Part shown: piece after piece, positions 50,701 through 61,315 of the stretch
How the letters are laid out: every line of letters begins with the position of its first letter
Numbering within the stretch: position 1 is the stretch's first letter
NCBI GenBank assembly: GCA_963706535.1
Contig: CAVPMU010000009.1
Location: 62,001 to 126,000, forward strand
Direction of reading: 5' to 3'
DNA: 64,000 nucleotides
Origin: RPQJ01 sp963706535
GTDB lineage: Bacteria > Pseudomonadota > Gammaproteobacteria > Steroidobacterales > Steroidobacteraceae
Notes under the pieces: generated by a model
Told to the model about the DNA's origin: nothing
Database searches by the model: none
The model's input: the letters and a program-made list of their open reading frames with translations, nothing else
Position numbers and translations under genes: made by a program

Positions 50701-52861
50701 CGTCGGCCCGGGTCGCCGCGGGTTCCGGGAAGCCGCGCTTGCGCATCAGCGCACCGATGCCCGGGTCGCGGCCACGGAAGGCACGGTAGCCGTCCGCCGG
50801 ATCGATGGTGTTGCCGACCGAGAAGACGTTGTCACGCAGCCGCTTCGCGACCGCCTTGTCCCACGCGCCCTCACCCTCGGTGAACGCCTCCCAGGCATCC
50901 GCCGTCAGCGTGTCCGACCACAGGTAGCTGTAGTAGCCGGCCGAATAGCCGTCGCTCGAGAACACGTGCATGAACTGTGGCGTGCGGTGGCGCATCACGA
51001 TCTCGGCCGGCATGCCGAGCGCCGCGAGGGTCTCGCGCTCGAACTTGTCCGCGTCGACAGGCTGCGCCCCCGCGAGGTGCAACTTCATGTCGACGAGCGC
51101 GCTCGCGAGGTATTCGACCGTGTCGAAGCCCTGGTTGAACTTGTCGGCGTTCCTGATCTTGTCCACCAGCGCTTGCGGGATCGGCTTGCCGGTCTGGTAG
51201 TGCAGTGCGTAGCGGTTGAGGATCTCCGGCGTGGAGAGCCAGTGCTCGAGCAGCTGCGAGGGGAACTCCACGTAATCGCGCGCGACGGCCGTGCCGGCGA
51301 GCGAGGGGTAGTTCACGTTCGAGGACAGGCCGTGCAGCGCGTGCCCGAACTCGTGGAACAGCGTCTCGGCATCCGTCCAGCTCACCAGCACCGGCTCGCC
51401 CGGCTTGCCTTTCACGAAATTGGAGTTGTTCGAGACGATGGTCTTCACGTCGCCGTCGAAGCGCTCCTGCGTGCGGTAGGCATTCATCCACGCGCCCGAG
51501 CGCTTGCCCTGGCGCGCGTAGGGATCGAAGTACCACAGGCCCACGAGCTTGCCGGCGGGGTCGGTCACCTCCCAGGTGCGCACGTCCGGGTGGTAGACCG
51601 GCACCCTGGCGGCGTCCACCGGCTTGAAGTGGAAGCCGAACAGCTCCTTCGCCATGTGGAACATGCCCTCGCGCAGGTTCTCGAGCTGCATGTAGGGCGT
51701 TATCTCGATCTCGTCGAGGTCGTACTTCGCCTTGCGGACCTTCTCGGCGTAGTAACGGTAGTCCCAGGGCTCGATGCGGACCTTCGCGCCTTCCTGGTCG
51801 GCGATCGCCTGCATGTCGGCGACTTCCTCGCGCACGCGCGCGACGGCCGGCGTCCACACGGCTTCCATCAGCTCCATCGCACGCTGCGGGTTCTTCGCCA
51901 TCGTGTTCTCGAGACGCCAGTGGGCGTGCGTCTCGTAGCCGAGCAGCTTCGCGCGCTCGGCGCGCAGCTTGAGGATCTCGGCGATGACCGCGTTGTTGTC
52001 CGTGGCACCACCGCCGTCGCCGCGGTCGACGAACATGCGCCAGACCTTCTCGCGCAGGTCGCGCCGGTCGGAGTAGGTGAGGAACGGTTCGACGCTCGAG
52101 CGGGTATTCGCGATGACCCAGGCGCCCCTCCTGCCACGCGCCTCCGCGGCCTGCGCGGCGCCGTCACGGGCCGACTGCGGCAGCCCGGCGAGATCGGCCT
52201 CCGACTCGAGCACCAGCATCCCCTGGTTCTCGTCGGCCAGTACGTTCTGGCTGAACGTGGTGTAGAGCCCGGCGAGCCGCTGGTTGATCTCGGAGAGGCG
52301 CTCCTTGGCGTCCGGGCCGAGCTGCGCGCCGGCACGGGCGAAGTTCGTGTAGTAGAGCCAGGCGAGGCGCTGCTGCTCGGCCGTCAGCCCCGAGGTCCCG
52401 CGCGATTCGTATACTGCCGCGATGCGCTTGAACAGCGCCTCGTTCTGCGTGATCCGGTCATTGAACGCCGCGAGCTTCGGTGCCATCTCGCGCTCCACCG
52501 CCTGCACGGCTGCGTCGTTCAGCGTCGAGGCGTAGATGCCGTAGACGGTGCCGACGCGGTCGAGCGTGCGGCCGCTGCGCTCGAGCGCGGCCAGGGTGTT
52601 GTCGAAGGTCGGGGCGGCCGGATCGGCGGCGATGCGGTCGATCTCGCCCAGCTGTTCGGCCATGGCGGCCTCGAGCGCGGGCTGCAGGTGCTCGACCCGG
52701 ATGGCGTCGAAGGGCGGCACGCCGCCGTACGGCCCGGTCCACGGCGCGAGCAGCGGATTGGTCGGGGCGGTTCCTGGGGTGGTCGCGGCGACGGCCGGGG
52801 CGGTGGCCAGCGCGGCAGCGAGGCCGGCGCCGGCAAGCAAGGTCTTGAACGACATGGACAT
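50690..52861 (-). CDS. M3-family metallopeptidase (peptidyl-dipeptidase Dcp-like), exported
   Basis: A 723-residue zinc protease with a signal peptide (LLAGAGLAAALATAPAVA). The HEFGHALHGL motif (HExxH) is located near 51340, followed by the third ligand Glu in FPSQLLEHWL. It ends in HRTPQFMHVFSSDGYSAGYYSYLWSD, the conserved M3 closing region. Dcp removes C-terminal dipeptides; export suggests periplasmic peptide scavenging. Its stop overlaps the oligopeptidase stop region, so the two genes converge. Confidence 0.9.
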   Translation of the reverse strand: MSMSFKTLLAGAGLAAALATAPAVAATTPGTAPTNPLLAPWTGPYGGVPPFDAIRVEHLQPALEAAMAEQLGEIDRIAADPAAPTFDNTLAALERSGRTLDRVGTVYGIYASTLNDAAVQAVEREMAPKLAAFNDRITQNEALFKRIAAVYESRGTSGLTAEQQRLAWLYYTNFARAGAQLGPDAKERLSEINQRLAGLYTTFSQNVLADENQGMLVLESEADLAGLPQSARDGAAQAAEARGRRGAWVIANTRSSVEPFLTYSDRRDLREKVWRMFVDRGDGGGATDNNAVIAEILKLRAERAKLLGYETHAHWRLENTMAKNPQRAMELMEAVWTPAVARVREEVADMQAIADQEGAKVRIEPWDYRYYAEKVRKAKYDLDEIEITPYMQLENLREGMFHMAKELFGFHFKPVDAARVPVYHPDVRTWEVTDPAGKLVGLWYFDPYARQGKRSGAWMNAYRTQERFDGDVKTIVSNNSNFVKGKPGEPVLVSWTDAETLFHEFGHALHGLSSNVNYPSLAGTAVARDYVEFPSQLLEHWLSTPEILNRYALHYQTGKPIPQALVDKIRNADKFNQGFDTVEYLASALVDMKLHLAGAQPVDADKFERETLAALGMPAEIVMRHRTPQFMHVFSSDGYSAGYYSYLWSDTLTADAWEAFTEGEGAWDKAVAKRLRDNVFSVGNTIDPADGYRAFRGRDPGIGALMRKRGFPEPAATRADATK

Positions 52862-52965
52862 CCTCGGTCGGAAGAAAATGGTCAGCCAGTAAGACTACCC
52901 GAGGGCGACCGGGTTCCGCATGGCCGGCTCGGCCACTGCGGCGAGGCGTGCGGGAAATGCGACGA

Positions 52966-53295
52966 TCAGTGCCCGGGCGGACGCCGGGCCCTTACTGCCA
53001 GTGCAGCCGCCGCCGTCAACACGGCCACGATCCCGAGTATGACGAGCAGGCGCCCGTACGGCTGGCCCAGCGCGGCACGGTGGCTCGCCAGTGCCCAGGC
53101 CGTGCGCAGCCACTCGAGCGTGCCGAGCACGAGCGCGACCTGCAACGCGAGGGACGCCCAGCGGCCGCGGATGAACAGTAGTGCGACGAGGACCAGCGAC
53201 GCAGTGGCGGGCACCACCAGGCCGGCGCGGTAGAAATGGGCGGCCAGCAGCAGCAGTGCCAGGACAGGCGGGGCGAGCAGCGCCGCGGCACGCAC
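52966..53295 (-). CDS. Small membrane protein, three or four helices
   Basis: A 109-residue protein, almost entirely hydrophobic, with helices LLAPPVLALLLLAAHFYRAG, LVVPATASLVLVALLFI, LALQVALVLGTLEWLRTAWALA and LLVILGIVAVLTAAAALAV separated by Arg-rich turns. No family motif. It follows the DUF1840 gene on the same strand with 6 bases between, so the two are likely co-transcribed. Function unknown. Confidence 0.7.
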   Translation of the reverse strand: MRAAALLAPPVLALLLLAAHFYRAGLVVPATASLVLVALLFIRGRWASLALQVALVLGTLEWLRTAWALASHRAALGQPYGRLLVILGIVAVLTAAAALAVRARRPPGH

Positions 53296-53301
53296 CGCGA
53301 C

Positions 53302-53634
53302 TCAGCCCCGTTCCCACATCAGGTCGGAACCCCGCGCGATGGCGGTCTCGACCATGTCGATGAGCGGCACGGCGCGCTTGCGCAACGTGACGACGGGCTC
53401 GCGCTCGCGCGAATCCTCGTCCTCGACCGCGTCGTCCTGTGGCGCGACAGGCGGGGACGGCTCATCGCCGGCCGTCACGAGGCCGCGTCGCAGCGATCGC
53501 AGCGCGGCCGGCAGGTCGGCGGCGAGGATCGCACCCGGCACGGTGCCCGAGTGGCCGGCGAGCCGCAGCAGGGTCGCCGCCGTCTCGCCGAGCATGGTGA
53601 GGTGGCCGAAGCGTGTCGTGAATTCGACGATCAT
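53302..53634 (-). CDS. DUF1840-like protein
   Basis: A 110-residue soluble protein starting MIVEFTTRFGHLTMLGETAATLLRLAGHSGTVPGAILAADLPAALRSLRRGL, matching DUF1840 in the open beta strand and the AGHSGTVPGAI(L) loop. The middle is an acidic, variable linker, and the end has VTLRKRAVPLIDMVETAIARGSDLMWERG. Biochemistry is unknown for the family. ATG 53634 is divergent from the enoyl-CoA hydratase gene with a 34-base gap. Confidence 0.8.
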   Translation of the reverse strand: MIVEFTTRFGHLTMLGETAATLLRLAGHSGTVPGAILAADLPAALRSLRRGLVTAGDEPSPPVAPQDDAVEDEDSREREPVVTLRKRAVPLIDMVETAIARGSDLMWERG

Positions 53635-53668
53635 TGCTTTAAGATACCGCGCCTCCGAGGAGTCGCAC

Positions 53669-54472
53669 ATGCATTTCGACAATCTCACCTGCGAGCGCTC
53701 GGGCCCGGTCCTGACCGTCACGCTGAACCGCCCCACCAAGCTCAACAGCCTGTCGATCGGGCTGCTGCGCGACCTGGCAGCCTGTGCCGCGGCCATCCGC
53801 AGGGAGGACGGACTGCGCGCCGTGGTCCTCACCGGCGCTGGCCGCGGTTTCTGCGCCGGCGCGGACCTGACCGACACGGAATTGCCGCCGCAGCCCGGCG
53901 AGACGCTCGGACAGTACGTCGCCGGCCGACTGCGCAATTACTACAACCCGGTCGCACGGCACTGGACCGACCTGCCCGTGCCGCTCGTCGTCGCGGTCAA
54001 CGGCGTGACGGCCGGCGCCGGCGTGTCGCTCGCGCTGATGGGCGACATCACGCTCGCGGCGCGCTCGGCGAGCTTCGCGGTGCTCTTTGCGCCGAAGCTC
54101 GGCCTCGCGCCCGACATGGGCGCCACGCATTTCCTCGCGATGCGCGTCGGGCAGGCCCGGGCGCGGGCCATCGCGATGACCGGCGAAGCGGTCACGGCCG
54201 AGCAGGCCGAGCGCATTGGCCTGATTGCGGCATGCGTGGACGACGACGAACTCGGTGCGCGCGCCCAGGCGCTGGCTACCGCGCTGGCCGCGAGTCCCAC
54301 GCAGGCATTGCTCGCGGTGCGCCGCCTAGTCAACGATCCGGCCGTCTCTGACCTCGCGGGCCAGCTCGAGCGCGAGGCCGCCGAGCAGCAGAGGTTGGGC
54401 GACACCGCCGATTTCGCCGAAGGCCTGGCGGCTTTCCGCGAGAAGCGCGCCGCGCGCTTCACCGGGCGCTAG
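53669..54472 (+). CDS. Enoyl-CoA hydratase/isomerase (PaaG-like)
   Basis: A 267-residue crotonase. Oxyanion-hole loops are GAGRGFCAGADLTD and GVTAGAGVSLALMGDI, followed by FAVLFAPKLGLAPDMGATHFLA, where Asp replaces the hydratase Glu. This Asp pattern is that of isomerase members such as PaaG and dienoyl-CoA isomerases. It is alone on the plus strand between the DUF1840 and HD-GYP genes. It likely isomerises a ring or unsaturated acyl-CoA. Confidence 0.85.
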   Translation: MHFDNLTCERSGPVLTVTLNRPTKLNSLSIGLLRDLAACAAAIRREDGLRAVVLTGAGRGFCAGADLTDTELPPQPGETLGQYVAGRLRNYYNPVARHWTDLPVPLVVAVNGVTAGAGVSLALMGDITLAARSASFAVLFAPKLGLAPDMGATHFLAMRVGQARARAIAMTGEAVTAEQAERIGLIAACVDDDELGARAQALATALAASPTQALLAVRRLVNDPAVSDLAGQLEREAAEQQRLGDTADFAEGLAAFREKRAARFTGR

Positions 54473-54496
54473 TACCGCCCGTCAGGGCGCGGGCGG

Positions 54497-55576
54497 CTAC
54501 AGCAGCCGGTAATCGTTCTCGCGGAACAGCCGCACGCACGCGTTGGCCACGTCGGTGTCGTACCTCGTGCCACGGCCCGACTCGACCTCGGCCAGCGCCG
54601 CGTCGATGCCGAGCGACGGGCGGTACGGGCGATGCGTCGCCATGGCCTCCACCACGTCCGCCACCGCGATCACGCGGGCCTCGAGCAGGATCTGCTCGCC
54701 GCGCAACCCGTCCGGGTAGCCACTGCCGTCCATGCGCTCGTGGTGCTGGAGGGCCATCTGCGCCACCGGCCATGGAAAGTCGACGCCCTGCAGGATGTCG
54801 TGACCGATGCGCGAGTGCGCACGCACGATGGCGAATTCCATGTCGTTCAGCCGTCCCGGACGCGTGAGGATTTCCGTCGGGGCGAAGATCTTGCCGACGT
54901 CGTGCACGTAGCCACCGAACAGCAAGCCCTCGACACGGTGGTCGTCGAGACCGATCTCGCGGCCGATGGCCGAGGCGAGGTGGCCGACTCGGTGCTGGTG
55001 GCCCGAGGTGTAGGGATCGCGGTACTCGACGATGCGGTCGATGGTCTGGACCGTCGCCATCATGGCCTGTCGCAGCCGGTTCTCGCTGGAGCGCAGGTCG
55101 CTGTTGGCGACCTCGAGCTCGGTGACTTTCTGCTGCAGCTTGCCGAGCACGATCGAGCGGTGGCGTTCCCAGAAATCGAGGCCCTGGTCCTGCGCCGACG
55201 GCGATTCCTGGCTCTCGACCAGCGCCCGCACTTCCTGCAGCAGCACGCGCGGATCCACCGGCTTCTCGATGTAGCGATTCGCGCCCAGCCCGAGGGCGAA
55301 GCTGCGCTCGTCGGAGTGGGTGAAGTTGCCCGAGCAGAAGATGAACGGGAGGTCCTGGTAGTTCGGGTCCTCGCGCAGCCGCCGGCAGAGCTCGAAGCCG
55401 TCCATCACGGGCATCAGCACGTCGGAGATGACTATGTCGGGTCGCTCCCGGTGGAGGCGCCACAGGGCCTCCTCGCCATTACGGGCCTCGACCACCTGGT
55501 GGCCCTGGGAGGACAGTGCGGACGACAGCAAGTAGCGCACGTCCGACTGGTCGTCCACGACGAGTATTCGCGACAT
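54497..55576 (-). CDS. Response regulator with HD-GYP phosphodiesterase domain
   Basis: A 359-residue protein: a receiver (D52 in VISDVLMPVMDG; K in EKPVDPR), a coiled linker (LQQKVTELEVANSDLRSSENRL), and a C-terminal HD-GYP domain with YVHDVGKIFAP, HSRIGHDILQ, ALQHHERMDGSGYPDGLRGEQI. All metal-ligand histidines and the GYP triad are present, so c-di-GMP hydrolysis is expected. It is encoded after the stand-alone receiver and the triple-PAS kinase on the same strand, probably as their output. Confidence 0.93.
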   Translation of the reverse strand: MSRILVVDDQSDVRYLLSSALSSQGHQVVEARNGEEALWRLHRERPDIVISDVLMPVMDGFELCRRLREDPNYQDLPFIFCSGNFTHSDERSFALGLGANRYIEKPVDPRVLLQEVRALVESQESPSAQDQGLDFWERHRSIVLGKLQQKVTELEVANSDLRSSENRLRQAMMATVQTIDRIVEYRDPYTSGHQHRVGHLASAIGREIGLDDHRVEGLLFGGYVHDVGKIFAPTEILTRPGRLNDMEFAIVRAHSRIGHDILQGVDFPWPVAQMALQHHERMDGSGYPDGLRGEQILLEARVIAVADVVEAMATHRPYRPSLGIDAALAEVESGRGTRYDTDVANACVRLFRENDYRLL

Positions 55577-55582
55577 CCCTGG

Positions 55583-55935
55583 TTACCTCGCCCGGTTGGC
55601 GATCTGCTCGATGGTCGCGACGAAGCTCGCGACCTGTATGGGTTTCTCGATGAATGCCGCGCAACCAACGTCGAGCGCCCGCTGCTGGTCGGCGGGCATC
55701 GCGTGCGCGCTCACCGCGATCACCGGTATCGGACGGGGGTCCGCGGCCCGCAGCTCGGCGACGAAGTCGCAGCCATTGCCGTCCGGCAGGCGCAGGTCGA
55801 GCAGGATGGCGTCGAATCCACCGAGCTGCGCACTGGCGACACCCCTGGCCCCGGTGCGCGCAAGCTCCACGACGTGCCCGGCGCGCTCCAGCAGGAAGCG
55901 GGCGAGGTAGGCGTTCGATTCGTTGTCTTCGATCA

Positions 55936-55948
<13 letters not shown>
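55583..55948 (-). CDS. Stand-alone receiver protein
   Basis: A 121-residue single receiver domain: E7-D8 acidic pair, phosphoacceptor D51 in ILLDLRLPDGNG, Ser/Thr in AVSAHAMPAD, and Lys in FIEKPIQVASF. There is no output domain. It overlaps the kinase gene by 13 bases and precedes the HD-GYP gene by 6 bases. This fits a DivK/CheY-like shuttle between the PAS kinase and HD-GYP protein in a phosphorelay. Confidence 0.9.
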
Positions 55949-58083
<2,135 letters not shown>

Positions 58084-58134
58084 CGGAGCGGTGCCTCGCT
58101 GCCGTGACGGACGCGTCCGTCTAGAATGGCGCGC

Positions 58135-58536
58135 ATGCCAGACTCCAGCCAGCCCTTGGTGCTCGTCGTCGACGACGATTCGCGCACGCGCGAGTTGATG
58201 CACATCGTGCTCTCGGCGCAGGGGTATGCCGTGGCGTCGGCGGCCGACGGACCGTCGGCGCTGGCGGCGATCCGCGTGCAGATACCCGACGTGATGCTGG
58301 CGGATTTCAGGCTGCCGGGCATGGACGGCGCGGCGCTGTGCCGCCACGCTCGCGAACTTGCCCCGCGTGCGCGGATGGCGATCGTCGTGCTGAGCGGATC
58401 CGACGACCCGCAAGTGCGGCAAGCCGCCGTTGCTGCCGGGGCAGATGAATTCCTGACCAAGCCCTGCGACCGGATGGCGTTGCGCGACTGCCTGGCCCGC
58501 CTGCGGCAGGCCCGTTGGAATGGGATGGTCACCTGA
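58135..58536 (+). CDS. Stand-alone receiver protein, divergent from the kinase
   Basis: A 133-residue single receiver starting MPDSSQPLVLVVDDDSRTRELM (ATG 58126 would add three residues). Acidic D13-D14-D15, phosphoacceptor D57 in VMLADFRLPGMDG, VLSGSDDPQ, and Lys in FLTKPCDR are all present. No output domain follows. It is divergent from the triple-PAS kinase gene, 51 bases apart, so it may be a second target of that kinase. Confidence 0.9.
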   Translation: MPDSSQPLVLVVDDDSRTRELMHIVLSAQGYAVASAADGPSALAAIRVQIPDVMLADFRLPGMDGAALCRHARELAPRARMAIVVLSGSDDPQVRQAAVAAGADEFLTKPCDRMALRDCLARLRQARWNGMVT

Positions 58537-58592
58537 GGAGTCTCGTGTGGCTGCATGCCGCCTGGGCACGCGCCGCCAGCGCGTGCCGCGAT

Positions 58593-59111
58593 TCAGCTCC
58601 GGACCTTGTCCCCGACGCTGCCCTTGACGAACAGCTTGGTCCGCATCGTCACGTCGCCTGAGTGTCGGTCGCTCTTCGCGACGTTGTAGCTCGTGTACTT
58701 GTGCTGCAGCTTGACCTCGAGGCCCGGCCCGCCCAGCCAGCGCCCGCCACCGAGCACCACGTGCAGGCACTGCCGCCAGGTGTCGGGCGGATCGGTGAGC
58801 GCGATGACGCCGTCCGCGCCGCCGGCGAGCACCTCGAGGATGCGCGCGGCATCCTCGCGCGCGAGAACTCCCACCACCGCGTGCGAGGGGTAGAGGCGCC
58901 GCGCCGCATTGATGCCGTTGGCAGTCTCGATGCAGTCGACGAGGATTGCCTCGCGGGGTCCCGCATCGGGCCGCGCCACGATTCGGACTGCGTCGCCAAG
59001 GTAGTCACGGATCAGCTTCTGGAACCAGGGCGAGTCCGGATACAGGCGGCACTCGGGCTGGGAGTCCCGCCAGGGATCCGTTGCGGCGGCTGGATCATCG
59101 TTGGTGTTCAA
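58593..59111 (-). CDS. Degenerate receiver (NarL-type) without DNA-binding domain
   Basis: A 172-residue protein. Its middle (AILVDCIETANGINAARRLYPSHAVVGVLAREDAARILEVLAGGADGVIALTDPP, 58793-58957) follows the NarL/FixJ receiver pattern. The N-terminal acidic pair is absent, the site-5 lysine is replaced (GVIALTD where YLLKD is usual), and no LuxR HTH follows. Instead there is a unique 45-residue C-terminus (QHKYTSYNVAKSDRHSGDVTMR). The Asp in VDC might still be phosphorylated, but a phosphorylation-independent pseudo-receiver is more likely. It lies between two other receiver genes. Confidence 0.65.
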   Translation of the reverse strand: MNTNDDPAAATDPWRDSQPECRLYPDSPWFQKLIRDYLGDAVRIVARPDAGPREAILVDCIETANGINAARRLYPSHAVVGVLAREDAARILEVLAGGADGVIALTDPPDTWRQCLHVVLGGGRWLGGPGLEVKLQHKYTSYNVAKSDRHSGDVTMRTKLFVKGSVGDKVRS

Positions 59112-59302
59112 GCTGCAACCTCGGCTGTCGCCTGTGCCCGTCTGGGTCCGGAATCTACGCGCGTAAACCCGCTCCGGTGGTCCGTTGCGACCAGATCGGT
59201 TGCATCCCGGCGCGCGGCGTGTGCGCGGTCACGTTTCCAGACGCCCACCCGTCCGGCTCGACCGGGTGGCGCAGTCTCCCGAGTCACGGTAGCTTCCACG
59301 GC

Positions 59303-60178
59303 ATGGGACAGGGACAGGGACAGGCAGGGCGAGTGCTGGTGGTCGACGACGAGGAGCGCGCATTGCGCCTCGTCTCGCGGGTCCTCGCCTCCGATTCGAT
59401 CGAGTGCCGCACTGCAGCCTCCGCGGCGCAGGGGCTGGAGGTGCTCGCGTCCGCCCCGGAGGTCGACGTAGTCGTGAGCGACATCCGCATGCCGGGGACC
59501 GGCGGCATCGAGTTCCTGGGCGAGGTGCGCCGTCGCCACGCCGATCGTCCCTGGCTGCAGTTGATCATCATTACCGGGCACGCCACGCTCGAGACCGCCG
59601 TCGCGGCGATGCGCCTCGAGGCCGGCGATTACCTGTTCAAGCCCGTCGAGCCCAAGGCGCTGCGCGATGCGGTGCGGCACGCGTTCTCGCGCGCCGAGAG
59701 CATCCGCGCGGTACGTGCGACTCGGGCAGGATCGCCCGGCGCGGCCCAGCTGGCGGACATCGTCGAGACCGCCCGTGAACTGGCCGACGACATGCGCCGG
59801 GCCGCGGAACCGGGTTCCAACCTGCGCACGCTCAGGCTGTTGCAGAAGCTGCAGGACGCCCGCAACAGCATCTTCGGCGAGGCCGTGATGCCCGAGCCCG
59901 CCTGGGAAATGCTCGCGGAACTCATGCGCGCGCGCCTGGCGGGCCAGCAGCTGTCGGTGACGAGCCTCGCGCTCGCCTCGCGCAGCCCCATGACCACGGC
60001 ACTGCGGCGCATCGAGGACCTGATCCAGGGCGGACTCGCGGCGCGCGTGCCCGACCCGGCTGACCGGCGCCGGACCCACGTCGAACTGACGGAGGAGGGC
60101 GTGGCGCGCATGCGAGCCTTCCTCGACGGCTTTGCCCGCACCGTATTCGATCCAGGCGAGGGCGGCACTCGTGAGTGA
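59303..60178 (+). CDS. Receiver-MarR fusion response regulator
   Basis: A 291-residue protein. A short GQGQGQ repeat opens it. The receiver has D15-D16, D60 in VVSDIRMPGTGG and K112 in YLFKPVEPKAL. A helical linker follows, then a C-terminal winged helix in the MarR style (SVTSLALASRSPMTTALRRIEDLIQGGLAARVPDPADRRRTHVELTEEGVARMRAFL, 59955-60125). Receivers usually carry OmpR, NarL or NtrC outputs; MarR output is rare. It overlaps the DHp-like gene by 8 bases. Start at ATG 59303 has no strong ribosome site. Confidence 0.88.
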   Translation: MGQGQGQAGRVLVVDDEERALRLVSRVLASDSIECRTAASAAQGLEVLASAPEVDVVVSDIRMPGTGGIEFLGEVRRRHADRPWLQLIIITGHATLETAVAAMRLEAGDYLFKPVEPKALRDAVRHAFSRAESIRAVRATRAGSPGAAQLADIVETARELADDMRRAAEPGSNLRTLRLLQKLQDARNSIFGEAVMPEPAWEMLAELMRARLAGQQLSVTSLALASRSPMTTALRRIEDLIQGGLAARVPDPADRRRTHVELTEEGVARMRAFLDGFARTVFDPGEGGTRE

Positions 60179-60413
60179 TCTCCGCGACCTGCTGCACGGA
60201 CTCAACAACGAGCTGTCGATTGCCGTGCTGGAGCTCGAGCTGCTGCTCGAACGCGACGGGCTGGACGATGATTTGCGAGAGTCGCTGTCGCGGGCGCTCG
60301 ATGCCTGCCGGCGTGCGGCGGTCGGGGTCAGGCAGGGCTGGGCGGTCGTGGCCTCGCGTGGCCCGGCTGGCACCCGTGGCGGGATATCCATGGAAGAGGG
60401 CGAAACGCCGTGA
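60171..60413 (+). CDS. DHp-like protein without ATPase domain, 80 aa
   Basis: An 80-residue protein from GTG 60171. The N-terminal helix MSDLRDLLHGLNNELSIAVLELELLLERD resembles the phospho-histidine helix of histidine kinases (H9 followed by NN at 12-13, as in H-x-x-N-N of CckA-like kinases). A second helix (DDDLRESLSRALDACRRAAVGVRQGWAVV) completes a hairpin. The end is glycine rich. No ATP-binding region follows. It could be a phosphotransfer protein or a dimer partner in the relay with the receivers around it. It overlaps both neighbours (8 and 4 bases). Confidence 0.6.
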   Translation: MSDLRDLLHGLNNELSIAVLELELLLERDGLDDDLRESLSRALDACRRAAVGVRQGWAVVASRGPAGTRGGISMEEGETP

Positions 60414-61315
60414 GGCCGGGAATCTGCGTTCACGGCGTGCTTGCCGCAGTCGTCCTGCTTGCGTGCGGGACCGCCGCCGCGGCAGATCCACCTGCCGGCC
60501 GCACCATGGCCGACGTGCTGGCGGCGTCCACCCCGGCTGACTGGCGGGCGCTCGATCCGGAGAACACCGTGTACCTGCAGCTCGCCAGCGGCCGGGTGGT
60601 CATCGAGCTGGCTCCGGCCTTCGCGCCGGAGCATGCCGCCAACATCCGCAGGCTGGTCCGCCAGGGCTATTTCGACGGGCTGGCCATCATCCGCTCGCAG
60701 GACAATTTCGTGGTCCAGTGGGGCGACCCGGCCGGCAAGCGTAGCCTCGGCGAGGCCCGCGCCAAGCTGCCCCCGGAGTTCACGGTGGCCTCGACGCCCG
60801 CGTCGCCCTTCACGCGCCTGCCCGATCCCGACGGCTATGCGCCGGAGGCGGGATTCTCGGGCGGCTTCCCGGCGGCGCGCGATCCGGCATCCGGCAAGGC
60901 GTGGCTCGCCCATTGCTACGGCATGGTCGGGGCCGGGCGCGGCAACGATCCCGAGAGCGGCAGCGGCACCGAGCTGTACGTGGTGACCGGGCATGCCCCG
61001 CGCCAGCTCGATCGCAACATCGCGCTGGTCGGCCGGGTGGTGCAGGGCATGGAACTGCTGTCGACGCTGCCGCGGGGCACCGGTCCGATGGGATTCCACG
61101 AGTCGCCTGCGCAGTTCGTGCCGATCCACTCCGTGAAAATCGCGGCCGACGTGCCGGCGACGGAACGCTCGCGCCTCGAGGTCATCCGTACCGACACCGC
61201 GACGTTCACGGCGCTGGTCGAATCGCGGCGGAACCGTCGCGACGACTGGTACCTCGAGCCCGCGGGTTACATCGACCTCTGCAACGTACCGATCGTCACG
61301 CGCCCGCAGCCCTAG
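60410..61315 (+). CDS. Cyclophilin-type peptidylprolyl isomerase, exported
   Basis: A 301-residue protein starting at GTG 60410 with a signal peptide (VLAAVVLLACGTAAA). The cyclophilin core is VYLQLASGRVVIELAPAFAPEHAANIRRLVRQGYFDGLAIIRSQDNFVVQWGDP (60571-60732), then GMVGAGRGNDPESGSGTELYVVTGH and LVGRVVQGMELLSTLPRG. It is longer than simple cyclophilins, with an insertion (FTRLPDPDGYAPEAGFSGGFP) and a C-terminal extension of about 65 residues. The TAG stop (61313-61315) lies inside the CTAG target duplication of the adjacent IS. Confidence 0.88.
   Translation: MRPGICVHGVLAAVVLLACGTAAAADPPAGRTMADVLAASTPADWRALDPENTVYLQLASGRVVIELAPAFAPEHAANIRRLVRQGYFDGLAIIRSQDNFVVQWGDPAGKRSLGEARAKLPPEFTVASTPASPFTRLPDPDGYAPEAGFSGGFPAARDPASGKAWLAHCYGMVGAGRGNDPESGSGTELYVVTGHAPRQLDRNIALVGRVVQGMELLSTLPRGTGPMGFHESPAQFVPIHSVKIAADVPATERSRLEVIRTDTATFTALVESRRNRRDDWYLEPAGYIDLCNVPIVTRPQP
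61312..61315. repeat. Target-site duplication CTAG, left copy
   Basis: CTAG directly precedes the left end of the IS1380-family element and matches CTAG at 63008-63011. It contains the cyclophilin stop codon. Confidence 0.85.

Noticed and set aside
59112..59302. c-di-GMP (GEMM) riboswitch before the REC-MarR gene
   Set aside because: GC-rich stems can be drawn, but the conserved GEMM core bases are not present.
59303..59330. GGGACA tandem repeat as a regulatory repeat
   Set aside because: It is inside the coding sequence and simply encodes the GQGQGQ opening of the protein.
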